Assembly: GCA_018065965.1 (NCBI GenBank)
Contig: JAGHSH010000191.1
Span: 1-10,006, forward strand
Direction: 5' to 3'
Length of the DNA stretch: 10,006 nt
Source: Candidatus Apopatocola equi
GTDB taxonomy: Bacteria > Bacillota > Clostridia > Oscillospirales > Oscillospiraceae
Position 1 is the first letter of the stretch. Each line of letters begins with the position of its first letter. Positions 1-6,692 of the stretch are shown in pieces. The notes below the pieces were generated by a model. That model saw nothing but the letters and a program-made list of their open reading frames with translations. It did not search any database and was not told the DNA's origin. Both the position numbers and the translations under genes were made by a program.

Positions 1-57
1 ATAATAGGTTTGTCCGAGAGTGTCAAATAGATTGGAAAAAAGAACGGTTCCGGGCCG

Positions 58-107
58 AAAATGCTTAAAATGCATTTTTGTTATCACAAAATGCGAGAGA
101 AGCATTT
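58..107. repeat. Cluster of AAATGC hexamers and nested inverted repeats upstream of the hyp promoter
   Basis: AAAATGC occurs three times in direct orientation (58-64, 67-73, 88-94), with starts 9 and 21 bases apart. GCATTT, its complement, lies at 72-77 and 102-107. Together they form a perfect 12-base palindrome AAAATGCATTTT at 67-78 and an inverted repeat AAATGC-N7-GCATTT at 89-107, whose right arm overlaps the -35 box. A further dyad, TTTTGT-N4-ACAAAA, sits at 76-91. The position next to and over the -35 box suits operators for a repressor or activator, but I recognise no specific regulator. The dyad does not match Rex half-site spacing (the half-sites are too close). The stretch is AT-rich, so part of the symmetry could be chance. 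Confidence 0.4.
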
Positions 108-134
108 GACATATTCCTTAAAAATCACGATAAT
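106..134 (+). promoter_or_regulatory. SigA-type promoter of the hyp-hydrogenase operon
   Basis: A perfect -35 hexamer TTGACA (106-111) is followed after exactly 17 bases by GATAAT (129-134), five of six matches to the -10 consensus. Transcription would start near 141, giving a leader of about 65 bases before hypF. The surrounding DNA is AT-rich, in contrast to the GC-rich genes. This is the only strong promoter I can see in the window. Inverted repeats overlap the -35 box, so the promoter is probably regulated. Confidence 0.7.
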
Positions 135-205
135 ATGGCATAGTATTATGGTACATTTGGCGAAATAGACAAGTTGGAGACTGCGAAGGGAACGGTGAGA
201 GCTTG

Positions 206-2419
206 ATGGTTCGCATGAGGATCGAGGTTCGCGGCATCGTGCAGGGCGTGGGCTTCCGTCCCTTTATCCATCGTCTGGTGTCCGAATACGGCTTCCGCGG
301 CTGGGTGAGGAACTCCTCCCGGGGCGTGGACATGGAGCTGGAGGGCAAGGAGAACGAGCTGCGGCAGTTCGCCGGGCGCATCGCCCCGGAAAAGCCGCTG
401 CTGGCCGACGTGGAGAGCGTGGAATGCACGCTCTGCGAGAGCGGCGAGCCCTTTACGGACTTCGAGATCATCGAAAGCCGTACCATGCAGTCCCGCGACA
501 CGCTGATCTCCCCGGACATCGGCGTCTGCCCGGACTGTCTGCGGGAAATGCGGGATCCTGCCGATCCCCGCTACCGCTATCCCTTTCTCAACTGCACCAA
601 CTGCGGCCCGCGCTTTACCATTATAAAAGATATTCCCTATGACCGCGCCAAAACCAGCATGAGCGACTTCCCCATGTGTCCCCGCTGCGAGAGCGAGTAC
701 CGGGACATTACCAACCGCCGCTACCACGCGGAGCCTACCTGCTGCCCGGACTGCGGCCCCCAGGTGTTCTATGAGGAGGGTGGGGAGCGCTTCGAGCGTG
801 ACGAGGCCATTGAGCAGGCCCGCAAGAGGCTGAAGGAGGGCGCGATCCTGGCGGTAAAGGGTCTGGGCGGCCTCCATCTGGCCTGCCTGCCCGAACGTGC
901 GGCGGAGCTCCGTGCCCGCAAGCACCGGGACGGCAAGCCCTTTGCCCTGATGTGCAGGGACACGGCCTGCGCCGAAGCCATTGCCTTCATCGACGGGGCC
1001 GAGCGGGAACGGCTGGAGAGCATCCGGCGGCCCATCGTCCTTCTGCGCAAGAAGGAGCGGGGCAGCTTCCCGGAGGTCAGCGAAAACAATTACATGGGCG
1101 TGATGCTTCCCTATACGCCCCTTCACTATCTCCTCTTCGGAGATGATATCGATGCGCTGATCATGACCAGCGCCAACCTTTCCGACAAGCCCATCCTCCA
1201 CACCAACGAGGAGGCGCGGACGGAGCTCGCCTCCATTGCGGACGGCCTTCTCCTCCACGACCGGGACATCCAGACCCGCTGCGACGATTCGCTGCTTTAT
1301 GTGGTCAACGGGAAGGACTACTTTGTCCGCCGCTCCCGGGGCTATGTGCCCTACCCCATCCGGGTGAAGGGAGTGGAGAAGAATCTGCTCTCCTGCGGAG
1401 CGGAACAGAAGGCCAGCTTCGCCCTCTCCCGGGGCAGCAGCGTCTTTCCCAGCCAGCATATCGGAGATCTCAAGAACTATGAGACCTTCGCCAACTACCG
1501 CCGGCAGATCGCTCATTTTGAGCGGATGTTCGATATCAGCCCTGCGGCCATTGCCTGCGACCTCCATCCCGACTATCTCTCCAGCCAGTGCGCCCGGGAG
1601 ATGGCGGAGGAGCTGCAGATCCCGCTGCTGGGCGTGCAGCACCACCACGCGCACATGGCTGCCTGCATGGCAGACAATGATCTCAGCGAGCCGGTGATCG
1701 GCATCATCTGGGACGGCGTGGGCTACGGCACCGATGGCACCGTGTGGGGCGGCGAGTTCCTGCTGGGCGACTACAGCGGCTTCGAGCGGAAGGGTCACAT
1801 CCGACCCATCCCCCTCATCGGCGGCGACCGGGCCGTGAAGGAGATCTGGCGCATCGGCTATGCCCTGTGCCGGGATACGAGCCTCTACGGCGGCTTCCCC
1901 GTTTCCATGGCGGAAACGCAGCTGCGCAGCGGCCTCAACTGCCCTCTCTCCTCCGGCATGGGTCGGCTCTTTGACGGGGCGGCGTCCCTGATGGACATCT
2001 GTCAGAACGCATCCTACGAGGGTGAGGGCGCGGTGCTGCTGGAATCTGCAGCCGATGAGGACTGCACCGAGTGCTATCCCTGCGAGATCTCCGGGGACAA
2101 TGTGTTTGATTACGCTCCCATGGTTCGCGCCATCCTTGCCGACAGGGCGGCGGGCGTGAGCCGGGGACGGATGGCGGCCCGCTTTATGAACACCCTCTGC
2201 CTCATGGCCGCCGATATTACCGAGGCCATCGGACGCGAGAGCGGCGTGAACGCCGCGGTACTCTCCGGCGGCTCCTTCCAAAATATGTATATCCTCTCCC
2301 GTCTGCCCCGTATGCTGGAGCAGCGGGGCTTTCGGGTCTATACCCACAGCCGGGTCTCCTGCAGCGATGAGGGCTTGTCCCTCGGGCAGCTGATGATCCT
2401 CAACGCGGCTGTTGAGTAA
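206..2419 (+). CDS. hypF: Carbamoyltransferase HypF, [NiFe] hydrogenase maturation
   Basis: HypF uses carbamoyl phosphate and ATP to carbamoylate the C-terminal cysteine of HypE, the first step in making the cyanide ligands of the Ni-Fe site. The 737-residue protein has the full domain order. First is an acylphosphatase domain (about 3-90, with QGVGFRPF and Asn36; Arg18 and Asn36 are the expected catalytic pair). Next come two zinc fingers with CxxC pairs at 108/111, 130/133, 158/161 and 180/183. A YrdC-like domain follows (KGLGG at 218-222, KPFALM, TSANLSDKP, RSRGYVPYPI). Last is a Kae1-like domain with the HHHAH metal motif at 479-483, DGVGYGTDG near 503 and SGGSFQN near 687. Length is normal for the family. 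I chose ATG 206 over TTG 203 (one codon upstream) and ATG 215, because purine-rich GGTGAG at 194-199 sits at good spacing. It is the first gene of the operon. Confidence 0.96.
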   Translation: MVRMRIEVRGIVQGVGFRPFIHRLVSEYGFRGWVRNSSRGVDMELEGKENELRQFAGRIAPEKPLLADVESVECTLCESGEPFTDFEIIESRTMQSRDTLISPDIGVCPDCLREMRDPADPRYRYPFLNCTNCGPRFTIIKDIPYDRAKTSMSDFPMCPRCESEYRDITNRRYHAEPTCCPDCGPQVFYEEGGERFERDEAIEQARKRLKEGAILAVKGLGGLHLACLPERAAELRARKHRDGKPFALMCRDTACAEAIAFIDGAERERLESIRRPIVLLRKKERGSFPEVSENNYMGVMLPYTPLHYLLFGDDIDALIMTSANLSDKPILHTNEEARTELASIADGLLLHDRDIQTRCDDSLLYVVNGKDYFVRRSRGYVPYPIRVKGVEKNLLSCGAEQKASFALSRGSSVFPSQHIGDLKNYETFANYRRQIAHFERMFDISPAAIACDLHPDYLSSQCAREMAEELQIPLLGVQHHHAHMAACMADNDLSEPVIGIIWDGVGYGTDGTVWGGEFLLGDYSGFERKGHIRPIPLIGGDRAVKEIWRIGYALCRDTSLYGGFPVSMAETQLRSGLNCPLSSGMGRLFDGAASLMDICQNASYEGEGAVLLESAADEDCTECYPCEISGDNVFDYAPMVRAILADRAAGVSRGRMAARFMNTLCLMAADITEAIGRESGVNAAVLSGGSFQNMYILSRLPRMLEQRGFRVYTHSRVSCSDEGLSLGQLMILNAAVE

Positions 2420-2452
2420 CGGTTTCCCCCAGCGGGAAGAAAGGGCAAGCGT

Positions 2453-2674
2453 ATGTGTCTGGCAGTCCCTCTGAAGGTCGTCTCCATAGACGGCAGCAAG
2501 ATAAAGGTCGAGTCCGCCGGTCTGGTGCGGGAGGTCAGGGCTGATTTTCTGCCCGGTCTGCAGGAGGGCGATTTCGTGATCGTCCATGCGGGCTTCGCCA
2601 TTGAGAAGCTGGATCCCGAGCAGGCGCGTCTGGATCTGGAGGCATGGGAGGAAGTTGCCAATGCTCTCGCCTGA
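2453..2674 (+). CDS. hypC: Hydrogenase maturation chaperone HypC
   Basis: Small HypC/HybG-family chaperone of 73 residues. It carries the Fe(CN)2CO unit with HypD and then binds the large-subunit precursor. The N-terminus is the diagnostic MCLAVP, with Cys2 as the essential iron-binding residue. The rest is the expected small beta-barrel sequence (VRADFLPGLQEGDFVIVHAGFAI) followed by a short helical tail. Length is typical. It lies 33 bases after hypF, with a purine-rich GAAAGGG upstream of the ATG. Its last 14 bases overlap the start of hypD, its partner, which suggests translational coupling. Only one HypC paralogue is present here. Confidence 0.96.
   Translation: MCLAVPLKVVSIDGSKIKVESAGLVREVRADFLPGLQEGDFVIVHAGFAIEKLDPEQARLDLEAWEEVANALA
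2646..2654 (+). promoter_or_regulatory. Ribosome binding site deciding the hypD start
   Basis: GGGAGGAAG lies inside the end of hypC, six bases before ATG 2661. It supports that start over the in-frame ATG at 2586, which would add 25 residues (rich in Arg and Trp) with no resemblance to HypD. Confidence 0.6.
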
Positions 2675-3731
2675 AGCGCGCAGCGCCATCCGCGCCCTGC
2701 CTGTCAGGGAGGGCGGCGTGCGGCTCATGGAGGTCTGCGGCACGCATACCATGTCCATTGCCAAGGCGGGCATCCGCCGGATGCTCCCCGAGGGCGCGGA
2801 GCTGCTCAGCGGCCCCGGCTGCCCCGTGTGTGTGACCCATCAGGGCAGCATCGACGCCTTTTTGGAGCTGAGTATGCAAAAGGGCGTTACCATTGCCACC
2901 TACGGCGATATGATCCGTGTTCCCGGCTCCCGCCGGGGCGACAATCTGGCCCGGCGGCGGGCGCTCGGCGCCGATGTGCTGGTGGTCTATTCCCCCATCG
3001 ACGCGGTGGATTATGCCGAGGCGCATCCCGAACGGGAGGTAGTCTTCCTGGGCGTGGGCTTTGAGACAACGGCTCCCGGTACGGCGGCGGCGGTTCTGAA
3101 CGCTGCCGAGCGCGGCGTCGGAAATTTCTCTGTTTATTCTCTCCTCAAGCGGGTGGAGCCGGCACTCCGGGCTCTGGTCGCCATGGAGGATTTCCACGTG
3201 GACGGCTTCCTCTGTCCCGGCCATGTGGCCACGATCATCGGCGCGGAGGGCTTCCGCTTCCTGCCCGAGGAGCTGCACATTCCCGCCGTGGTGGCGGGCT
3301 TCGAGGCCGAGGATATCCTCACCGCGCTGGTGCATCTGCTCTCGCAGACCTTTGCCGGGGAGGCAAAGCTGGAGAACGAGTACCGCCGAGCCGTCCGGCA
3401 GGAGGGCAACAGCGCAGCCATGGCCATGATCGAGCGGGTACTGGAGCCGGCGGACGCCCTCTGGCGCGGACTGGGGGCCATCCCCCTCAGCGGCTACGGC
3501 TTCCGGAGCGAGTTCGCCGCCTATGATGCGGAGAAGAAGCTCTCGCTTCAGCCGGGTGCAAACGATGCGGTTCCCGGCTGCAAGTGCGGCGAGATCATGA
3601 AGGGTGCGCTCCATCCTCATCGGTGCCCCCTCTTCGGCAAGCTCTGCACCCCCGAGGATCCGGTGGGACCCTGCATGGTCTCCTCCGAGGGCGCCTGTGC
3701 AGCGGCGTGGAAATACAGATCGTTTGAGTAA
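2661..3731 (+). CDS. hypD: Hydrogenase maturation iron-sulfur protein HypD
   Basis: HypD is the scaffold on which iron receives its CN and CO ligands, in complex with HypC. The 356-residue protein shows the family motifs in order: MEVCGTHT (Cys26), SGPGCPVCVT (Cys54, Cys57), GVGFETTAPGTAAA, and LCPGHVATIIG (Cys185). The C-terminal cysteine-rich region has GCKCGE (Cys307, Cys309), Cys322, Cys329, PVGPCMVSSEGAC (Cys338 and Cys346) and supplies the 4Fe-4S ligands. All expected cysteines are present, so the protein should be functional. The start at ATG 2661 overlaps hypC by 14 bases. The gene is followed 22 bases later by hypE, giving the conserved order hypC-hypD-hypE. Length is typical for the family. 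Confidence 0.96.
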   Translation: MLSPEARSAIRALPVREGGVRLMEVCGTHTMSIAKAGIRRMLPEGAELLSGPGCPVCVTHQGSIDAFLELSMQKGVTIATYGDMIRVPGSRRGDNLARRRALGADVLVVYSPIDAVDYAEAHPEREVVFLGVGFETTAPGTAAAVLNAAERGVGNFSVYSLLKRVEPALRALVAMEDFHVDGFLCPGHVATIIGAEGFRFLPEELHIPAVVAGFEAEDILTALVHLLSQTFAGEAKLENEYRRAVRQEGNSAAMAMIERVLEPADALWRGLGAIPLSGYGFRSEFAAYDAEKKLSLQPGANDAVPGCKCGEIMKGALHPHRCPLFGKLCTPEDPVGPCMVSSEGACAAAWKYRSFE

Positions 3732-3753
3732 ATTGCAATGAGGCTTGTTCGTC

Positions 3754-4749
3754 ATGGATGATATTGTAACTCTGGATTACGGCAGCGGCGGCAAAAAGAC
3801 CTCCGCCCTCATTGAAAAGCTCCTGCTCCCCAATCTGGGCAACGCGGAGCTGAATCCTCTGGGCGACGGCGCCATCCTGCAGGGCGGCGAGCAGCTGGTC
3901 TTTTCCACAGACAGCTTTGTGGTCTCCCCCTGCTTCTTCCCCGGCGGAGACATCGGCGAGCTCTGCGTGTGCGGTACGGTCAACGATGTGTCCGTGTGCG
4001 GCGGCGAGTGCCGGTACCTGTCATTGGCCTTCATCATCGAGGAGGGCTTCCCCTTTGCGGATCTGGAGCGCATCGTGGCCTCCATCCGCGCCACCGCCGA
4101 GCGGGCGGGGGTGAAGATCGTCACCGGCGACACCAAGGTGGTGGAAAAAGGCCGGGGCGACGGCATCTATATCAATACCGCCGGTATCGGCGTACTGAAA
4201 TATCCCGGACTTTCCACAAAAAACATCCGCAAGGGCGACGCGGTCCTGCTCTCCGGCACCGCCGGGGATCACGGCGCGGCGGTAATGCTCTCCCGCAGCG
4301 GTCTGGAGGGCGCTCTTGTCAGCGATGCGGCGCCGCTGAACGGACTGTGCAGGGCGGTGCTGGAATCCGGCGCGCGGGTGCGGGTACTCCGCGATCCCAC
4401 CCGGGGCGGCGTGGCCACCACCCTCAACGAGTTTACCGAGGACTGTGGATTGAGCATCTCTCTCCGGGAGAGCGACATTCCCGTCCGGGAGGATGTGAAC
4501 GCCATCTGCGAGCTGCTGGGTCTTGACCCGCTCTACTGCGCCAACGAGGGCAAGCTCCTCTGCGTGGTGGACGGTGAGGACGCGGAGCTGGCCCTCGAGG
4601 CCATGCGCAGCGTTCCCGAGGGAAAGAACGCGGCGAAAATCGGCACCGTGACGGAAAACCGCGGTGCGGGCGTACTGCTGGAGACGGCCTTCGGCGGTAC
4701 CAGGATCCTTCAGAAGCTATCCGGCGCACAGCTGCCCCGGATCTGCTGA
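3754..4749 (+). CDS. hypE: Hydrogenase maturation dehydratase HypE
   Basis: HypE takes the carbamoyl group from HypF on its C-terminal cysteine and dehydrates it with ATP to a thiocyanate, the source of the cyanide ligands. The 331-residue PurM-like protein shows LDYGSGGK at 7-14, GDGAIL, TDSFVVSPCFFPGGDIGEL, GTVNDVSVCGG, TGDTKVVEKG, LLSGTAGDHGAA and RDPTRGGVATTLNEF. It ends in PRIC, with Cys331 as the very last residue, as required for function. I chose ATG 3754: TTG 3745 is in frame but almost touches the GAGG ribosome site at 3740-3743, which is well placed for 3754. It closes the hypFCDE block. The next gene starts 51 bases later. Confidence 0.96.
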   Translation: MDDIVTLDYGSGGKKTSALIEKLLLPNLGNAELNPLGDGAILQGGEQLVFSTDSFVVSPCFFPGGDIGELCVCGTVNDVSVCGGECRYLSLAFIIEEGFPFADLERIVASIRATAERAGVKIVTGDTKVVEKGRGDGIYINTAGIGVLKYPGLSTKNIRKGDAVLLSGTAGDHGAAVMLSRSGLEGALVSDAAPLNGLCRAVLESGARVRVLRDPTRGGVATTLNEFTEDCGLSISLRESDIPVREDVNAICELLGLDPLYCANEGKLLCVVDGEDAELALEAMRSVPEGKNAAKIGTVTENRGAGVLLETAFGGTRILQKLSGAQLPRIC

Positions 4750-4755
4750 TATATT
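4747..4755 (+). promoter_or_regulatory. Possible weak extended -10 promoter ahead of the structural genes
   Basis: The hypE stop codon TGA (4747-4749) is directly followed by TATATT (4750-4755). Together they read as an extended -10 element (TGn plus five of six TATAAT matches). There is no -35 hexamer at the matching distance (4727-4732 is CACAGC). A start near 4762 would give a leader of about 40 bases. The evidence is a short motif only. Confidence 0.2.
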
Positions 4756-4800
4756 TTTCGGGCAACCAAAAATAACGCATACATTGAAAGAGGTGGAAAC

Positions 4801-5202
4801 ATGCAGGAGTACAAGTCATTCGAGATCACCCCTGAAGAGATCGTTCCCCTTGCCGAGAAGAAGCGCAAAGCCGGTGTCATGCTGGTCATGATCCACGGTT
4901 ATGTGCAGACCGACGGCCAGACAAGGATCTCCTGGGACTACGAGTGCGAAAAGGGTGTCGAGTCCTACTACGTGGTAGGTGTTCAGACGCTGCCCTCCCT
5001 GGTCGACATCTACGATGTGGCCGCTGAATGGGCGGAGCGCGAGATCAACGAGCTCATGGGTATTGAGTTTGTGGGTCTTGACGTGTCCAAGCGTCTCTTC
5101 CTTCCCGAGGATATGCTCGAGACTCAGGGCAAGGGCCAGATCCTCGTGACCCCGCTGTCCGAGCTTGTTGAAAAGCGTCACGAATTGGAGGAAAAGAAAT
5201 GA
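4801..5202 (+). CDS. mbhK: Energy-converting hydrogenase NuoC-like subunit (MbhK/EchD type)
   Basis: A 133-residue protein of the complex I 30-kDa (NuoC) family. The signature region is residues 72-105: DVAAEWAEREINELMGIEF, then the VGLDVSKRLFLPEDM end that corresponds to the family's GHPDLRRLLLPED. In group 4 hydrogenases this subunit sits in the peripheral arm and packs against the catalytic large subunit; it carries no cofactor itself. It is short, near the size of the minimal EchD form, and lacks long extensions. AGAGGTGG before ATG 4801 is a good ribosome site. The stop overlaps the large-subunit start in ATGA (5199-5202), so the two are translationally coupled. Genome annotation pipelines may call it NADH-quinone oxidoreductase subunit C; the neighbours make a hydrogenase role far more likely. 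Confidence 0.88.
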   Translation: MQEYKSFEITPEEIVPLAEKKRKAGVMLVMIHGYVQTDGQTRISWDYECEKGVESYYVVGVQTLPSLVDIYDVAAEWAEREINELMGIEFVGLDVSKRLFLPEDMLETQGKGQILVTPLSELVEKRHELEEKK

Positions 5203-6281
5203 GCTATGTCGTTCCTATCGGACCGTACCATCCCGCTCTGGAGGAGCCGGTCCACGCCAAGCTGTACACCGAGGGCGAGATGATCAAGGACGCCGAGGTG
5301 TTCGTCGGCTACAACCACCGCGGTATTGAGAAGCTCTGCACCGAGCGCAACGCCATCCAGACCATCGTTCTGGTGGAGCGCGTCTGCGGCATCTGCTCCC
5401 ACTCCCACGCCATGAACTATGCTCTGGCGGTGGAAGGTCTCAACGGCACCGAGGTTCCCAAGCGCGGCCAGTATATCCGCGTGATCACCTCCGAGCTGGA
5501 GCGTCTGCACTCCCACTTCCTGTGGCTGGGCATCGCCGCTCACCTCATCGGCCATGACTCCCTCTTCATGCACATCTGGGACGTGCGTGAGGTCATCATG
5601 GACATGCTGGAGCAGCTCTCCGGCAACCGCGTGAACTACGCCATGTGCATCCCCGGCGGCGCCCGCCGCGACATCAGCGATGAGATGCGCCGTGACTTCC
5701 TGCAGAAGCTCACCGCCGCTCTTCCCGCTCTGGATCGCATCGTGGAGATCGCCACCACCGACAAGACCATCGCCATGCGTACCAAGGGCGTCGGCATCAT
5801 GACCACCGAGGAAGCTCTCCGCCTGGGCGCCGTGGGTCCCCACGCCCGTGCTTCCGGCCTGAAGATCGACGTTCGTAAGGACGCTCCCTACTCCAGCTAC
5901 GAGGACTTCGACTTCGACGTGCCCGTCAGCAACGACTGCGACGTCTACGCCCGCGTGGTCGTCCGCGCTCTGGAGTGCTACGAGTCCGCCAAGATCCTTG
6001 TGCAGGCTCTTGAGAACCTCCCCGAAGGCCCCATCAACCTGGGCAACAAGATCCCCAAGCTGGCTGAGGGCGAGTATGTGCACCGTCTGGAGGCTCCCCG
6101 CGGCCAGCTGACCTACAAGGTCTGCGGCAACGGCTCCCAGCTGAACCAGCGTGTGTCTATCCACGTGCCCACCTTCCGCAACGCTCCCACCATCCCCACC
6201 ATGCTGCGCGGCAACACCGTGGCTGACGGCGGTCTGATCGTGGCCTGCATCGATCCCTGCTTCTCCTGCCTGGACGACTGA
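5199..6281 (+). CDS. mbhL: Group 4 [NiFe] hydrogenase catalytic large subunit (MbhL/EchE type)
   Basis: This is the Ni-Fe subunit that makes or oxidises H2. The 360-residue protein is NuoD-like and keeps all four nickel-binding cysteines: ERVCGICSHSH (Cys63, Cys66) and DPCFSC at the C-terminus (Cys354, Cys357). This separates it from NuoD and from Mbx/Mbs-type relatives, which have lost cysteines. Other family features are GPYHPALEEP near the N-terminus, YNHRGIEKL, and ERLHSHFLWLG. Only three residues (Leu-Asp-Asp) follow the last cysteine. The protein therefore ends at the position where most large subunits are cut by a maturation protease, and the usual His/Arg there is Asp360. GGAGG at 5187-5191 precedes the ATG. 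All 24 arginine codons I read are CGC or CGT, a sign of high expression. hypA starts on the last base of the stop codon. Confidence 0.93.
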   Translation: MSYVVPIGPYHPALEEPVHAKLYTEGEMIKDAEVFVGYNHRGIEKLCTERNAIQTIVLVERVCGICSHSHAMNYALAVEGLNGTEVPKRGQYIRVITSELERLHSHFLWLGIAAHLIGHDSLFMHIWDVREVIMDMLEQLSGNRVNYAMCIPGGARRDISDEMRRDFLQKLTAALPALDRIVEIATTDKTIAMRTKGVGIMTTEEALRLGAVGPHARASGLKIDVRKDAPYSSYEDFDFDVPVSNDCDVYARVVVRALECYESAKILVQALENLPEGPINLGNKIPKLAEGEYVHRLEAPRGQLTYKVCGNGSQLNQRVSIHVPTFRNAPTIPTMLRGNTVADGGLIVACIDPCFSCLDD

Positions 6282-6616
6282 TGCACGAGCTTGCAACAAC
6301 GCAGAGTCTGGTGCAGATCTGCACCGAGGCGGCTGCACGGGAAGGCTTCAAAAAGGTGAAGGAGATTCGCCTTCACATCGGAGCCTATTCCGGCATCGAG
6401 CCCAATTACCTCCGGGAGTTCTTCCCCTATGTGTCCAAGGACACCGTGTGTGAGGATGCGGAGCTCGTATGCGAGATGGTGCCCGGCACTCTTCGCTGCA
6501 ATGACTGCGGCTATGAGGGTCAGGCCGGCAAAATCTACGAGTGCCCCCGCTGCGGCGGGTCGATCCGGCTCATTTCCGGTCGGGAGTTCTTCGTAGACTC
6601 TCTTGCTGTGGAGTAA
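6281..6616 (+). CDS. hypA: Hydrogenase nickel-insertion protein HypA
   Basis: HypA delivers nickel to the large-subunit precursor, normally with the GTPase HypB. The 111-residue protein begins MHE, where His2 and the N-terminus bind nickel, and has the structural zinc site Cys73/Cys76 and Cys88/Cys91 (CxxC-X11-CxxC, slightly tight spacing). Length is typical. ATG 6281 shares its A with the large-subunit TGA stop (TGATG), so HypA is made by translational coupling right after its client. Four of its seven arginine codons are CGG, which is absent from the large subunit; this resembles the hypFCDE block and suggests a separate origin or lower expression demand. It is separated from the other hyp genes and lies between the catalytic and membrane modules. 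Confidence 0.95.
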   Translation: MHELATTQSLVQICTEAAAREGFKKVKEIRLHIGAYSGIEPNYLREFFPYVSKDTVCEDAELVCEMVPGTLRCNDCGYEGQAGKIYECPRCGGSIRLISGREFFVDSLAVE

Positions 6617-6678
6617 CACAGCGAACTGCTTTCTCTTTGTCGCAAAAAAATCAAAATAAAAGGAAAGAAAAGAAATCT

Positions 6679-6685
6679 AAGGAGG
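6679..6685 (+). promoter_or_regulatory. Strong ribosome binding site of the mnhE-like gene
   Basis: AAGGAGG lies seven bases before ATG 6693. It decides the start against GTG 6687, which is in frame but overlaps the end of the binding site. It follows a 76-base AT- and purine-rich gap after hypA (6617-6692), the largest gap between genes here. I see no promoter or convincing terminator in that gap. Confidence 0.65.
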
Positions 6686-6692
6686 TGTGCAC

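Noticed and set aside
75..92. Rex-type redox operator in TTTTGT-TATC-ACAAAA
   Set aside because: Rex sites as I know them have TTGT and ACAA about ten bases apart; here they are four apart. The dyad is real, but the regulator is unknown.
146..2773. An 875-codon open frame on the minus strand opposite hypF, hypC and hypD
   Set aside because: It is the mirror of GC-rich codons on the + strand. The + strand carries clear HypF, HypC and HypD motifs throughout, and the minus-strand protein matches no family I know.
4734..4763. Possible terminator hairpin after hypE (CCCGGA paired with TTCGGG)
   Set aside because: The stem is at most six pairs with one G-T wobble and a 15-base loop. The T-run lies on the wrong side of the right arm.
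4801..6281. Respiratory complex I NuoC-NuoD pair
   Set aside because: The large subunit keeps both CxxC pairs that bind Ni-Fe, which NuoD lacks, and hyp maturation genes surround it.
5178..6338. A 386-codon minus-strand open frame opposite the large subunit
   Set aside because: It arises from strong codon bias in the large-subunit gene. No ribosome site or recognisable domain is seen.
6629..6667. Hairpin between CTTTCTCTTT and AAAAGGAAAG in the gap after hypA
   Set aside because: Two mismatches in ten AT-rich pairs and a 19-base loop; too weak to call a structure.
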